Below are positions 1 to 6,347 of a stretch of 8,077 nt of DNA, one piece after another. The DNA is from JAXGRD01 sp050946655. GTDB taxonomy: Bacteria; Bacillota; Clostridia; Peptostreptococcales; Anaerovoracaceae. Numbering within the stretch: position 1 is the first letter of the stretch; each line of letters begins with the position of its first letter. Location of the stretch: positions 1 to 8,077 of the forward strand of contig JBMNVE010000071.1 of the NCBI GenBank assembly GCA_050946655.1. Reading direction: 5' to 3'. The translations under genes and the position numbers were made by a program. Below the pieces are notes generated by a model, which saw nothing but the letters and a program-made list of their open reading frames with translations, made no database searches and was not told the origin of the DNA.

Positions 1-51
1 GTATTCCGGTAAAAGCGGCCACACAATCTACGAACATTGTCAATACTTTTC

Positions 52-90
52 AAGAAAAAAAGACCCCACATATTTGCTTGTGAGGTCTTT
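52..90 (-). terminator. Intrinsic terminator ending the ATPase-dsbA-like-bioB-orf unit
   Basis: Bases 59-65 (AAAGACC) pair with 84-90 (GGTCTTT). After one C/A mismatch, 67-70 pair with 79-82, leaving a loop of about 8 nt. Read on the minus strand, the stem is followed at once by a run of seven T residues (61-55), the classical intrinsic terminator layout. It lies about 20 nt past the stop codon of the AT-rich membrane protein gene. On the plus strand the T run is poor, so it probably works mainly for the minus-strand unit. Confidence 0.88.
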
Positions 91-110
91 ACTTTGATTC
101 GTTACTTAAC

Positions 111-695
111 TTAATGACATTGGGCCAAAATGTCCCCTTTTTTTAATCCTCTCTTTTTTTGTCCCATATCTTTTCTGATTTCAAAAATGATATCTTCAAG
201 TATAAAAAGATTATCTGTTGGTTTTCCATTTTTGTCCTGACTTATTTTACGAAAAGCAAGCCACTTTCTAATTACATGATTCGAACCCCATAATGTTAAT
301 TTTTTAGAAAAGCTTAACACATCATCTAACATTTCCTTTTCTGTATATTCTTTGCTCTCCTTCGCGTTTTCCTGTATTTTATATACCATTTCAATAAATT
401 CTGAATATGGTTCTTCCTTTTTTCCATATAAATATCTTTTGGTGTTTTGACGATACTCTATTACTTTAGATACTATTGAGCTAATCACAACTCCCAAAAT
501 TGATACGCTTCCAGTTATTAATGCGACAATAACAACAGCATCCATATTTGATACAACCTGATTAAGTCTATTAATCAGATTTCCTACATGCCCTAGAAAT
601 ATTCCTATTAGCCATACAAAAAAACAACCTAGTATTACTATCAACACTACACCTAGGATTTTGTCTTTAACAGAACTCAATTTGTTTTCTTTCAA
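111..695 (-). CDS. Uncharacterised AT-rich two-helix membrane protein
   Basis: Protein of 194 aa with no function I can name. Two hydrophobic helices are visible at about residues 13-34 and 53-77. A charged, probably cytoplasmic helical domain of about 115 residues follows, including EEPYSEFIEMVYKIQ near 94-108 and FILEDIIFEIRKDMG near 164-178. There is no signal peptide cleavage site. The start chosen is the TTG at 695, because GGAGG (707-703) sits 7 nt upstream. A longer frame opens at a TTG at 734, inside the bioB 3' end, but has no such site. The gene starts 26 nt after the bioB stop and ends just before a strong terminator, so it is probably the last gene of that unit. Its base composition (roughly one third G+C by eye) contrasts sharply with bioB, suggesting recent acquisition. 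Similar architectures occur in orphan accessory or phage-related proteins, but that is only a guess. Confidence 0.72.
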   Translation of the reverse strand: MKENKLSSVKDKILGVVLIVILGCFFVWLIGIFLGHVGNLINRLNQVVSNMDAVVIVALITGSVSILGVVISSIVSKVIEYRQNTKRYLYGKKEEPYSEFIEMVYKIQENAKESKEYTEKEMLDDVLSFSKKLTLWGSNHVIRKWLAFRKISQDKNGKPTDNLFILEDIIFEIRKDMGQKKRGLKKGDILAQCH

Positions 696-721
696 TCTAA
701 TACCTCCATTTCCCACACCCC

Positions 722-1687
722 CTACTTCTCCCAAAGCTGCGGCTCATACCCCAGCTTTCGGATCAGGGCCATGTCCTTTTCGATGGTGATCCCGGGTGTG
801 GTAAGCATGTCCCCGGAGATGGCCGCATTGGCCCCGGACCGGAAGCAGGCCTCCCCCAGGTCATCCAAAAGACCCCTGCCTCCGGCAAGGCGGATGGATG
901 CATCGGGAAGAATAAAGCGATAGACGGCTGCAATACGCCGGGCCTCTTCAGGCGTTATTTTTTCGTTTTTCTCAAAAGGTGTCCCCGGGATGGGGTTGAG
1001 AAAGTTGATGGGCACGCTACGGATCCCCAGATCCCTCAGCTCAAGGGCCATATCGATGCGATCTTCCACTGTTTCCCCCAGGCCCATGATCCCGCCGCTA
1101 CATACGGACATGCCGGCGGCCTGCGCCGCCCTGATCGCCCGGATCTTGTCATCGTAAGTATGGGTGGTGCAGATTTCCGGGAAGAATCTTCTGGATGTTT
1201 CTAGATTGTTGTGGACTCTGGTTGCTCCCGCCTGGTGCAGTTTTCGGTACTGACCTTCATCCAAAAGTCCGAAGGACACGCATACGGCGATCCCTGTTTC
1301 CCGGCGGATCTTCTCGATGGCTCCGCACATTTCCTCCACTTCTTCATGGGAGATCTTCTTCCCCGAAGTGACAATGGAATAGCGCAGCACCCCCCGGTCG
1401 TCGTTGTACTTTGCCTGCCCGGTCAGCTCCCGGGTAGAAAGAATAGGGTATTCCTCCACTTGGGTGGCATAGTGGGAAGACTGGGCGCAGAACTTACAGT
1501 CCTCGCTGCATCTGCCACTCTTGCCGTTGACAATGGTGCAAATATCAAAGCCCTTTCCGCAGAACTGCTCCCGTATTTCATCGGCAGCTGCGCAAAGTTC
1601 TTCCAAAGGGGCTTCATACAGGGCCAGTGCCTCTTCACGGGTGATCTTGCCTCCTCCGGCCACTTTTTCTTTCATCCGCCTGATCAT
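722..1687 (-). CDS. bioB: Biotin synthase (radical SAM), apparent type II
   Basis: Radical SAM enzyme of 321 aa that inserts sulfur into dethiobiotin to make biotin. Cys60, Cys64 and Cys67 (RCSEDCKFCAQS) form the CxxxCxxC site for the SAM-binding [4Fe-4S] cluster. VCSGGIMGLGET (195-206), SVPINFLNPIPGTP (224-237) and IRLAGGR (265-271) are family landmarks, and the length is normal. Aligned by eye with E. coli BioB, [2Fe-2S] ligands Cys128, Cys188 and Arg260 correspond to Cys136, Cys196 and Arg266, but the Cys97 position is Ser104. Additional cysteines occur, e.g. Cys173. This fits the type II biotin synthases of anaerobes, reported to use a different auxiliary iron-sulfur cluster. The ATG overlaps the upstream stop in an ATGA arrangement, so translation is probably coupled. 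No bioA, bioD, bioF or bioW is nearby, so precursor must come from elsewhere in the genome or from uptake. Confidence 0.95.
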   Translation of the reverse strand: MIRRMKEKVAGGGKITREEALALYEAPLEELCAAADEIREQFCGKGFDICTIVNGKSGRCSEDCKFCAQSSHYATQVEEYPILSTRELTGQAKYNDDRGVLRYSIVTSGKKISHEEVEEMCGAIEKIRRETGIAVCVSFGLLDEGQYRKLHQAGATRVHNNLETSRRFFPEICTTHTYDDKIRAIRAAQAAGMSVCSGGIMGLGETVEDRIDMALELRDLGIRSVPINFLNPIPGTPFEKNEKITPEEARRIAAVYRFILPDASIRLAGGRGLLDDLGEACFRSGANAAISGDMLTTPGITIEKDMALIRKLGYEPQLWEK

Positions 1688-2550
1688 TTCCCCTGCCTCG
1701 CTTCTACAAAATAACTGCTTCCCACCGGGCTCTTCTCTATCTTGCCTCCCGCCACCAGGTCATCCACCCAGCGATCGGCATCTTCCCTGCTAGAAAAGTC
1801 AAAGGCACAAAAGACCTCTTCCCCCGAAAGGAAGCGGTGAGTGAGAAGCAAGTTCCCCAGCAGTTCTTCATCGGGCGGAACCTCTATGGGGGTCATTTTC
1901 CCGTCGGTAATGTAGGAAAGGATGCCCCGGAAGCTTTCCACATCTTGAAAGCCTCTGGCCATCAGTTGCTTACCCTCATCTGTCTTCACCAAAAAAGTGG
2001 GGAAGCTGCTGACACCCAGGCCTCTGGTGAGAGCAAGATCTCCATGAAACCTTTCTTCTGCAGTGCCGTTGTCCAAGGCCTTTTCAAAGAGTTCCATGTT
2101 GACCTCCATCTCCCGGGCAAGATCCATCTGCACATCTCTCCTGGAAGTCAAAAGGCCCTCGGCCAAGGTGGCCTTTCGAAGGCGCCGCATGTATGACTCC
2201 GCCAGTTGAGGGGCAACCATCTGCATGGCCTTGTAGGCAATGCTTTGGGGATAAGTGGAAGGATATTCTTCGCTGAACAGGTGAAAGCCCTGGGTCAAAA
2301 TCGGCATCCTATGGCGATTTGCAGACTCCGTCCAATGGGCGGCAATCTGTGCATTTGCCTCTTCCGCTTCTCCTTGGATGCCGTTTCCCGCATCGGCAAA
2401 GTCCTCTATATTCTCCACCAGGCCGCCGCAGATGCTTCGGAACTCAATATCTCCCGGATAGTGGGTCTCCAAATACCGGAACACCGGCTCGGTAGCCCAG
2501 CACCAGACACAGACAGGATCGGTGAAATTAGTGATGATGATTTTACGCAT
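1684..2550 (-). CDS. DsbA-like thioredoxin-fold protein, cytoplasmic
   Basis: Protein of 288 aa of the DsbA-like/predicted dithiol-disulfide isomerase group. The N-terminus runs straight into a beta strand and the redox motif: DPVCVWCW puts Cys14 and Cys17 in a CxxC with Trp16. The cis-proline loop is GVSSFPTF (Pro184), with the helical insertion between. No signal peptide is present, so it should act in the cytoplasm on thiols or as an oxidoreductase; the partner is unknown. After about residue 225 comes a short C-terminal domain (VFCAFDF...ADRWVDDLVAGGKIEK...SSYFVE) resembling a winged helix with its beta wing. The start chosen is the ATG at 2550, 9 nt after GGAGG; an in-frame ATG at 2556 lies only 3 nt after it. 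The gene overlaps the ATPase 3' end and, by ATGA, the bioB start. Confidence 0.87.
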   Translation of the reverse strand: MRKIIITNFTDPVCVWCWATEPVFRYLETHYPGDIEFRSICGGLVENIEDFADAGNGIQGEAEEANAQIAAHWTESANRHRMPILTQGFHLFSEEYPSTYPQSIAYKAMQMVAPQLAESYMRRLRKATLAEGLLTSRRDVQMDLAREMEVNMELFEKALDNGTAEERFHGDLALTRGLGVSSFPTFLVKTDEGKQLMARGFQDVESFRGILSYITDGKMTPIEVPPDEELLGNLLLTHRFLSGEEVFCAFDFSSREDADRWVDDLVAGGKIEKSPVGSSYFVEARQGK

Positions 2551-5191
2551 GTTCATTCTCCTCCCTTATTCCCTTCTCTCTCCTGCTCATCACCCCTTCG
2601 TGGATCATCTTGTAAATCTGGATGATCAAGGTTGGTATGAGGGCCAACAGGGCAATATATCCCATCTGCTCCATGGTAAGGGATGCCACGGAGAACAGCC
2701 TGGCCATGACCGGAACGGACATGACGATGGCCAACAAGACGGCCCCCGAGAAGAAGGCGCCGATGCTATACCAATTGGATGTTAGGCCGGCTCTAAAGAT
2801 GGACTTAGGCGTTCTGCAGTTGAAGCCGTGGAACAGGCGTGCTAAGGTCAACGTAGTGAAGGCCATGGTGCTGGCCATGGCGGCCCCACCTTCATCCAGC
2901 CCCATGTAGTATGCTCCCATGACAAAGGCCCCGATGATGGCCCCTTGAGCAAAGATCCGAAGCAAGAAGTCTCTGGTCAAAATCCCCTCTTTGGGATCTC
3001 TCGGCTTTTGATCCAGCAAATGGTCTCCCGCCTTTTCCATCCCGATGGCAATGGCAGGGAGGCTGTCCGTAAGCAGGTTGATGAACAAGAGGTGCACCGG
3101 CAGGAAGGGGATGGGCAATGCCAGCACCGAGGTAAACAACACACAAAGGACGGCGGACAAGTTGCCGGAAAGCAGGAAGCCGATGGCATTTTTGATGTTG
3201 GCATATACGTTCCTGCCGTTGGCCACCGCCTTGACAATGGTGGCAAAGTTATCGTCGGTGAGGATCATGGATGCCGCATCCTTGGAAACCTCCGTCCCGG
3301 TGATCCCCATGGCCACCCCAACGTCCGCCTTCTTCAATGCGGGGGCATCATTGACGCCGTCTCCCGTCATGGAAACGATATTGCCGCGACGCTGCCAGGC
3401 ATCCACGATGCGGATCTTGTGCTCCGGAGAGACCCGGGCATAGACCGCCACATGGGAAAGCTTTTCATCCAGCTCCTCGTCGGAAAGCCGGTCCAGTTCG
3501 ATCCCGTCCATGGTCACATCGTCCTCCCGGACGATGCCGATCTCCTTGGCGATAGCGGTTGCTGTGATTTTATGATCCCCGGTGATCATGATGGGCTTGA
3601 TCCCCGCATGGCGAGCATCGGCTACCGCCTTTATGGACTCGGGCCGAGGAGGATCCACCATGGAAATCAGGCCGGAAAAGATGAAGTCCTTTTCGTCCTC
3701 CAATTCCAGCTCTCTCTCCTCAGGCAATATCTTATAGGCAAAACATAGCACCCTCAGCCCCTTGGCAGAAAGTTCCAGGTTGGCATCGTTGATCTTTTTC
3801 TTATCTTCCTCCGTAATGGGCCTTATCCCTTGGGATGTCTGTATCCTCTCGGTCCTCTCCAAGAGAACATCAAAGGCTCCCTTGGTCACCATGACGTATT
3901 TACCGTCCATAAAAAATAGGGTGCTCATCAACTTTCGGTCCGAATCAAAGGCCAGTTCCGACAGCCGGCGGTAGGTGTTGCGATGCTCCGTCTCATCGAT
4001 GTCGAACTTGCGCCCCAGATTAATCAGGGCAACTTCCGTAGGATCTCCCAACTCCACGCCGTTTTGGCAGGTGGCATCGCTGGCCAGGATGGCGCTGTTG
4101 AGCAAGTCGGCATGGGGCTCCTTGGAAGGATCCAAATCTTCCCCGGCAATGATTTCCCCATCCACATAGACCTCTCTTGTGGTCATCTTGTTCATGGTCA
4201 GCGTCCCCGTCTTGTCGGAACAGATGATGGACACGCTACCTAAACTTTCCACCGCCTTCAATTCCTTGATAATGGCATTCTCTCTGGCCATCTTTTGGGT
4301 CCCCATGGCCATGACGATGGTCACAATGGAACTGAGGGCTTCGGGGATCGCCGCAACCGCCAGGGCAACAGCAAACATCAGCGAATCGATCATGGGCATG
4401 TTGCGGTACACGCTGAGAGCGAACACGCTGATACAGATGACGATGATGATGACCGCCAACTTTTTGCTGAAATTATCCATGCTCACCTGAAGAGGCGTCT
4501 TCTTGGACTGGGTCAGATTCATCAAGGTGGCGATCTTGCCGATCTCCGTCTTCATCCCCGTTGCCGTCACCACAATATTGGCCCGACCGTAGGTCACCAA
4601 AGATCCGGAGAAGACCATATTCTTTTGGTCCCCCAAGGGCACGTCCTCATCCTCGATCACATCCACCGACTTCTGCACCGCTTCGCTCTCTCCGGTGAGA
4701 GAACTCTCGTTGACCTGAAGAGAATAATTATCGATGATCCTTCCGTCCGCCACCACCATGTCCCCGGCTTCCAGTAGGATCACATCTCCCGGCACCACCT
4801 CCTGAGATGGGATCTCCAATTTCTCCCCGCCTCGTATCACCTTGGTCACGGGAGAAGATAGTTTTTTCAAGCTGTCCAAAGAAGCCTGGGCTTTGAAGTG
4901 CTGCACCGTGCCCAGGATGGCATTGAGGATCAGGACGGCAAAGATGACGATGGTGCTCTCCACATGGCCCGAAATCATGGAAATGATCGCAGCCGCAATG
5001 AGGATAATCACCAAAAGGTCCTTAAACTGGCCAAAGAAGACTTTCAGCCCCCCTGGCCGCTCCTCTTCCTCCAGGGCATTCTCCCCGTACTTCTCAACAT
5101 TCTCCGCAACCTGCCCTTGGGACAAGCCTTCTCGGCTCACACCGAATTCCTTCAGCACTGCCTCCGCCGATTCTCTGAAATATTTCTCCAT
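2543..5191 (-). CDS. P-type ATPase, Ca2+/Mn2+ efflux type (P2A-like)
   Basis: Ten-helix P-type cation pump of 882 aa, full length for the PacL/YloB/LMCA1 group, in the cell membrane. An N-terminal cation_ATPase_N domain (about 1-70) is followed by the actuator TGES (166-169), M4 with PEAL (283-286), phosphorylation site DKTGT (Asp326), nucleotide-binding KGA (437-439), DPPR (513-516), TGD (537-539) and hinge GDGVND (610-615). M6 carries Asn705, Thr708 and Asp709, matching SERCA Asn796, Thr799 and Asp800. With Glu284 these keep ion site II. The SERCA Glu771 position is Ala680 and Glu908 is Arg785, so site I is absent, as in Listeria LMCA1; one ion per ATP is expected. The Mn2+-type riboswitch upstream argues for Mn2+ as a physiological substrate. 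ATG at 5191 is taken as the start; a TTG one codon upstream is also possible, with AGGAG upstream of both. Confidence 0.95.
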   Translation of the reverse strand: MEKYFRESAEAVLKEFGVSREGLSQGQVAENVEKYGENALEEEERPGGLKVFFGQFKDLLVIILIAAAIISMISGHVESTIVIFAVLILNAILGTVQHFKAQASLDSLKKLSSPVTKVIRGGEKLEIPSQEVVPGDVILLEAGDMVVADGRIIDNYSLQVNESSLTGESEAVQKSVDVIEDEDVPLGDQKNMVFSGSLVTYGRANIVVTATGMKTEIGKIATLMNLTQSKKTPLQVSMDNFSKKLAVIIIVICISVFALSVYRNMPMIDSLMFAVALAVAAIPEALSSIVTIVMAMGTQKMARENAIIKELKAVESLGSVSIICSDKTGTLTMNKMTTREVYVDGEIIAGEDLDPSKEPHADLLNSAILASDATCQNGVELGDPTEVALINLGRKFDIDETEHRNTYRRLSELAFDSDRKLMSTLFFMDGKYVMVTKGAFDVLLERTERIQTSQGIRPITEEDKKKINDANLELSAKGLRVLCFAYKILPEERELELEDEKDFIFSGLISMVDPPRPESIKAVADARHAGIKPIMITGDHKITATAIAKEIGIVREDDVTMDGIELDRLSDEELDEKLSHVAVYARVSPEHKIRIVDAWQRRGNIVSMTGDGVNDAPALKKADVGVAMGITGTEVSKDAASMILTDDNFATIVKAVANGRNVYANIKNAIGFLLSGNLSAVLCVLFTSVLALPIPFLPVHLLFINLLTDSLPAIAIGMEKAGDHLLDQKPRDPKEGILTRDFLLRIFAQGAIIGAFVMGAYYMGLDEGGAAMASTMAFTTLTLARLFHGFNCRTPKSIFRAGLTSNWYSIGAFFSGAVLLAIVMSVPVMARLFSVASLTMEQMGYIALLALIPTLIIQIYKMIHEGVMSRREKGIREENEHA

Positions 5192-5220
5192 CAATTCTTC
5201 TCTCCTACTTTTCCCAGATT

Positions 5221-5275
5221 AAACAAAAGACTTTTACCATGATTTCTTCCCCTCAGAAACCATACTAAAAGTCTT
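5221..5275 (-). terminator. Riboswitch expression platform (intrinsic terminator)
   Basis: On the minus strand, 5275-5266 (AAGACTTTTA) pair perfectly with 5236-5227 (TAAAAGTCTT). After a 2-nt internal loop, 5263-5256 pair with 5246-5239 with one G-U, leaving a 9-nt loop. The stem is followed by TTTTGTTT. The 5' arm shares bases 5271-5260 with the closing helix of the riboswitch, so the two folds exclude each other. The ATPase gene starts about 30 nt further on, so this hairpin would decide whether transcription enters it. Confidence 0.85.
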
Positions 5276-5370
5276 GCAACCAAATCCTTGGCATGTACCA
5301 CCAGATTTGTCTCTAGGTCAAATCGCGATTGTTGACGGTACATTTTAATACTACTCCCCTTTAATACGGG
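5260..5370 (-). ncRNA. yybP-ykoY (Mn2+) riboswitch aptamer
   Basis: In RNA sense, P1 is closed by 5369-5358 (CCGUAUUAAAGG) pairing over 12 bp with 5271-5260 (CUUUUAGUAUGG). The hallmark GGGGAGUAG follows at 5359-5351, and GCAAGAC lies at 5278-5272 on the other side, matching the conserved L1 loop of the yybP-ykoY class. A second leg is formed by AUGUACC and GGUACAU, enclosing a CGUCAACA segment and an inner GAUUUG/CAAAUC stem. A small hairpin, GCCAA-GGAU-UUGGU, completes the junction. Known members bind Mn2+ and usually activate expression. Here Mn2+ stabilising P1 would block the terminator and turn on the ATPase unit. The assignment is from motif recognition and hand folding, not a covariance search. 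Confidence 0.85.
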
Positions 5371-5386
5371 CTATTGAACTGTTGCT

Positions 5387-5415
5387 ATTCTAACGTGTAC
5401 AGGCCAAAAAGTCAA
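5387..5415 (-). promoter_or_regulatory. Sigma-A promoter of the riboswitch-ATPase operon
   Basis: On the minus strand, TTGACT (5415-5410) and TAGAAT (5392-5387) are separated by exactly 17 nt. Transcription would start near 5380, about 10 nt before the first base pair of the riboswitch, giving a leader of about 190 nt. The fit with the RNA structure downstream supports the assignment. Confidence 0.8.
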
Positions 5416-5544
5416 ACCTTTCGGCGGGAATTTCGGCTTTGCCCTGCCCCGTGGATCGGACCGATGTATCCGTACGCTTTCTGAAAGTCCGACAGCTGTT
5501 TCGCCCGGCTCCGGACGTCTGACCGGCTTGCCTATGAATCCGGC
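5416..5544. other. GC-rich spacer between divergent promoters, no gene seen
   Basis: About 130 bp lie between the ATPase promoter and the Nudix promoter. A minus-strand frame of 62 codons crosses it but overlaps both promoters, lacks a recognisable start site and has no family features. Short CCGGA and GTCNGAC words recur, but I see no convincing repeat, RNA or operator. Confidence 0.5.
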
Positions 5545-5580
5545 TTCCCTCCCCGGGCAAAAACAGTGTATAATACACTG
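5545..5580 (+). promoter_or_regulatory. Nudix gene promoter with palindromic operator over the -10
   Basis: A consensus TATAAT (5569-5574) lies 30 nt before the Nudix ATG, but no good -35 is seen; the best is TTCCCT at 5545-5550 with an 18-nt spacer. The -10 box sits inside CAGTGTATAATACACTG (5564-5580), a perfect inverted repeat of 8 bp arms around one base. A dimeric regulator binding there would cover the -10 and the start point. Whether it is really an operator is inference. Confidence 0.6.
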
Positions 5581-5598
5581 AGATGGAGGAAGAATTTC

Positions 5599-6114
5599 AT
5601 GGAACTACTGGACATTTATGACGAGGATCGAAACAAGACCGGAAGAACCGCCCCTCGGGGCAACCCCAGGCCTCCCGGGGACCTGCAACTGGTCATCCAC
5701 GTTTGCTTCTTTGATTCCGAGGGGAAGATGCTGATTCAGCGCCGATCTCACGGAAAGGACCTGTTTCCCGGCCTGTGGGATGTTTCCGTTGCGGGAAGCG
5801 TTCTCCACGGGGAAGACAGCCGCTCGGCAGCACAGCGGGAGGTTCGAGAAGAACTTGGCTACTCTCTGGATCTTTCCGGCATACGTCCTTCCATGACCAT
5901 CAACTTTGACCTAGGCTTCGATGACATCTACCTGATCACCCGGGACCTGGAGCTTTCTTCCCTGAACCTGCAAAAAGACGAGGTGGAAGAAGTGAAGTGG
6001 GCCACCCGGGATGAAGTCTACCGATTGATCGACCAAGGCCAATTCCTCCCCTACCGTAAAGGGGGCATCGCTTCCATGTTTGAAATGCGCAAAACCATGG
6101 GGTTCTTCGACTAA
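5599..6114 (+). CDS. Nudix hydrolase, IPP-isomerase-like/YfcD type
   Basis: Soluble protein of 171 aa. The Nudix box is complete: Gly66, Glu72 and REVREELGY at 80-88 follow the G-x5-E-x7-REUxEExGU pattern, giving the Mg2+-binding helix that cleaves nucleoside-diphosphate-linked substrates. The N-terminus (LDIYDEDRNKTGRTAPRG) and LVIHVCFFDSEGKMLIQRRS (31-50) match the group related to isopentenyl-diphosphate isomerase (Idi/YfcD). The real substrate cannot be read from sequence. The start is the ATG at 5599, 8 nt after GGAGGA. An in-frame GTG at 5566 lies inside the promoter and is rejected. The gene stands alone, divergent from the riboswitch operon, with its own promoter and a terminator about 65 nt downstream. 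Confidence 0.9.
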   Translation: MELLDIYDEDRNKTGRTAPRGNPRPPGDLQLVIHVCFFDSEGKMLIQRRSHGKDLFPGLWDVSVAGSVLHGEDSRSAAQREVREELGYSLDLSGIRPSMTINFDLGFDDIYLITRDLELSSLNLQKDEVEEVKWATRDEVYRLIDQGQFLPYRKGGIASMFEMRKTMGFFD

Positions 6115-6179
6115 AAGTTTTCTCTGTCCATAGCCGGACCATATGAAAATTGCCCAGCCATCTGCATCCAACTAAATGA

Positions 6180-6219
6180 AAGCCCCCAAGCCGGTGGATA
6201 CACAGCAGCTTGGGGACTT
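6180..6219 (+). terminator. Terminator after the Nudix gene, possibly bidirectional
   Basis: CCCCAAGC (6184-6191) pairs with GCTTGGGG (6208-6215). After one C/A mismatch, AAG (6180-6182) pairs with CTT (6217-6219); the loop is 16 nt. The plus-strand tail (GTTATTCT) is only moderately T-rich, and the minus-strand tail contains CTTTCATTT. It lies between convergent genes, where a two-way terminator makes sense. Confidence 0.65.
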
Positions 6220-6221
6220 GT

Positions 6222-6250
6222 TATTCTAAAGAACAAAGGTCCTTAGAATA
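6222..6250. repeat. Short perfect inverted repeat downstream of the terminator
   Basis: TATTCTAA (6222-6229) and TTAGAATA (6243-6250) form an 8-bp inverted repeat with a 13-nt spacer. The arms are AT-rich and no T run follows. It may be a weak secondary hairpin or a protein-binding site without a gene start nearby. The remaining bases up to 6320 show nothing I can name. Confidence 0.35.
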
Positions 6251-6320
6251 CAGATTTGAATTGATTAAGGATTATATCACATTTGCCGATAATTGCAATG
6301 GCCTCGGGGAAAATGGGGCT

Positions 6321-6347
6321 AAAAAAGGACCGGTTTCACTCCCGGTC
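6321..6347 (-). terminator. Intrinsic terminator overlapping the PNPOx-like gene end
   Basis: On the minus strand, GACCGG (6347-6342) pairs with CCGGTC (6333-6328) around an 8-nt loop, and CTTTTTT follows. The stem and loop include the last codons and the TGA stop (6338-6336) of the upstream gene. It closes the lipoprotein-GlsB-PNPOx unit. Confidence 0.88.

Noticed and set aside
39..44. TTGACA on the minus strand as a promoter
   Set aside because: No -10-like hexamer lies 16-18 nt downstream (the sequence there is GGCCGC).
1..96. Open plus-strand frames at the left edge that might be the end of another gene
   Set aside because: Two frames stay open from the edge, but each is under 32 codons with no recognisable motif; the context to the left is needed.
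2945..3748. Long plus-strand open frame of 267 codons opposite the P-type ATPase
   Set aside because: It lies fully antisense to a clear ATPase gene, has no ribosome binding site or family features, and is a frame shadow of G+C-rich codons. Other plus-strand frames between 1211 and 5242 are rejected for the same reason.
5390..5578. Minus-strand 62-codon frame upstream of the riboswitch
   Set aside because: It spans both divergent promoters, has no start site and no protein-like composition; its end lies in the ATPase promoter.
5566..5598. GTG start giving the Nudix protein eleven extra residues
   Set aside because: The GTG is inside the palindrome and -10 region, upstream of the expected transcript start, while the ATG at 5599 has a perfect GGAGGA site.
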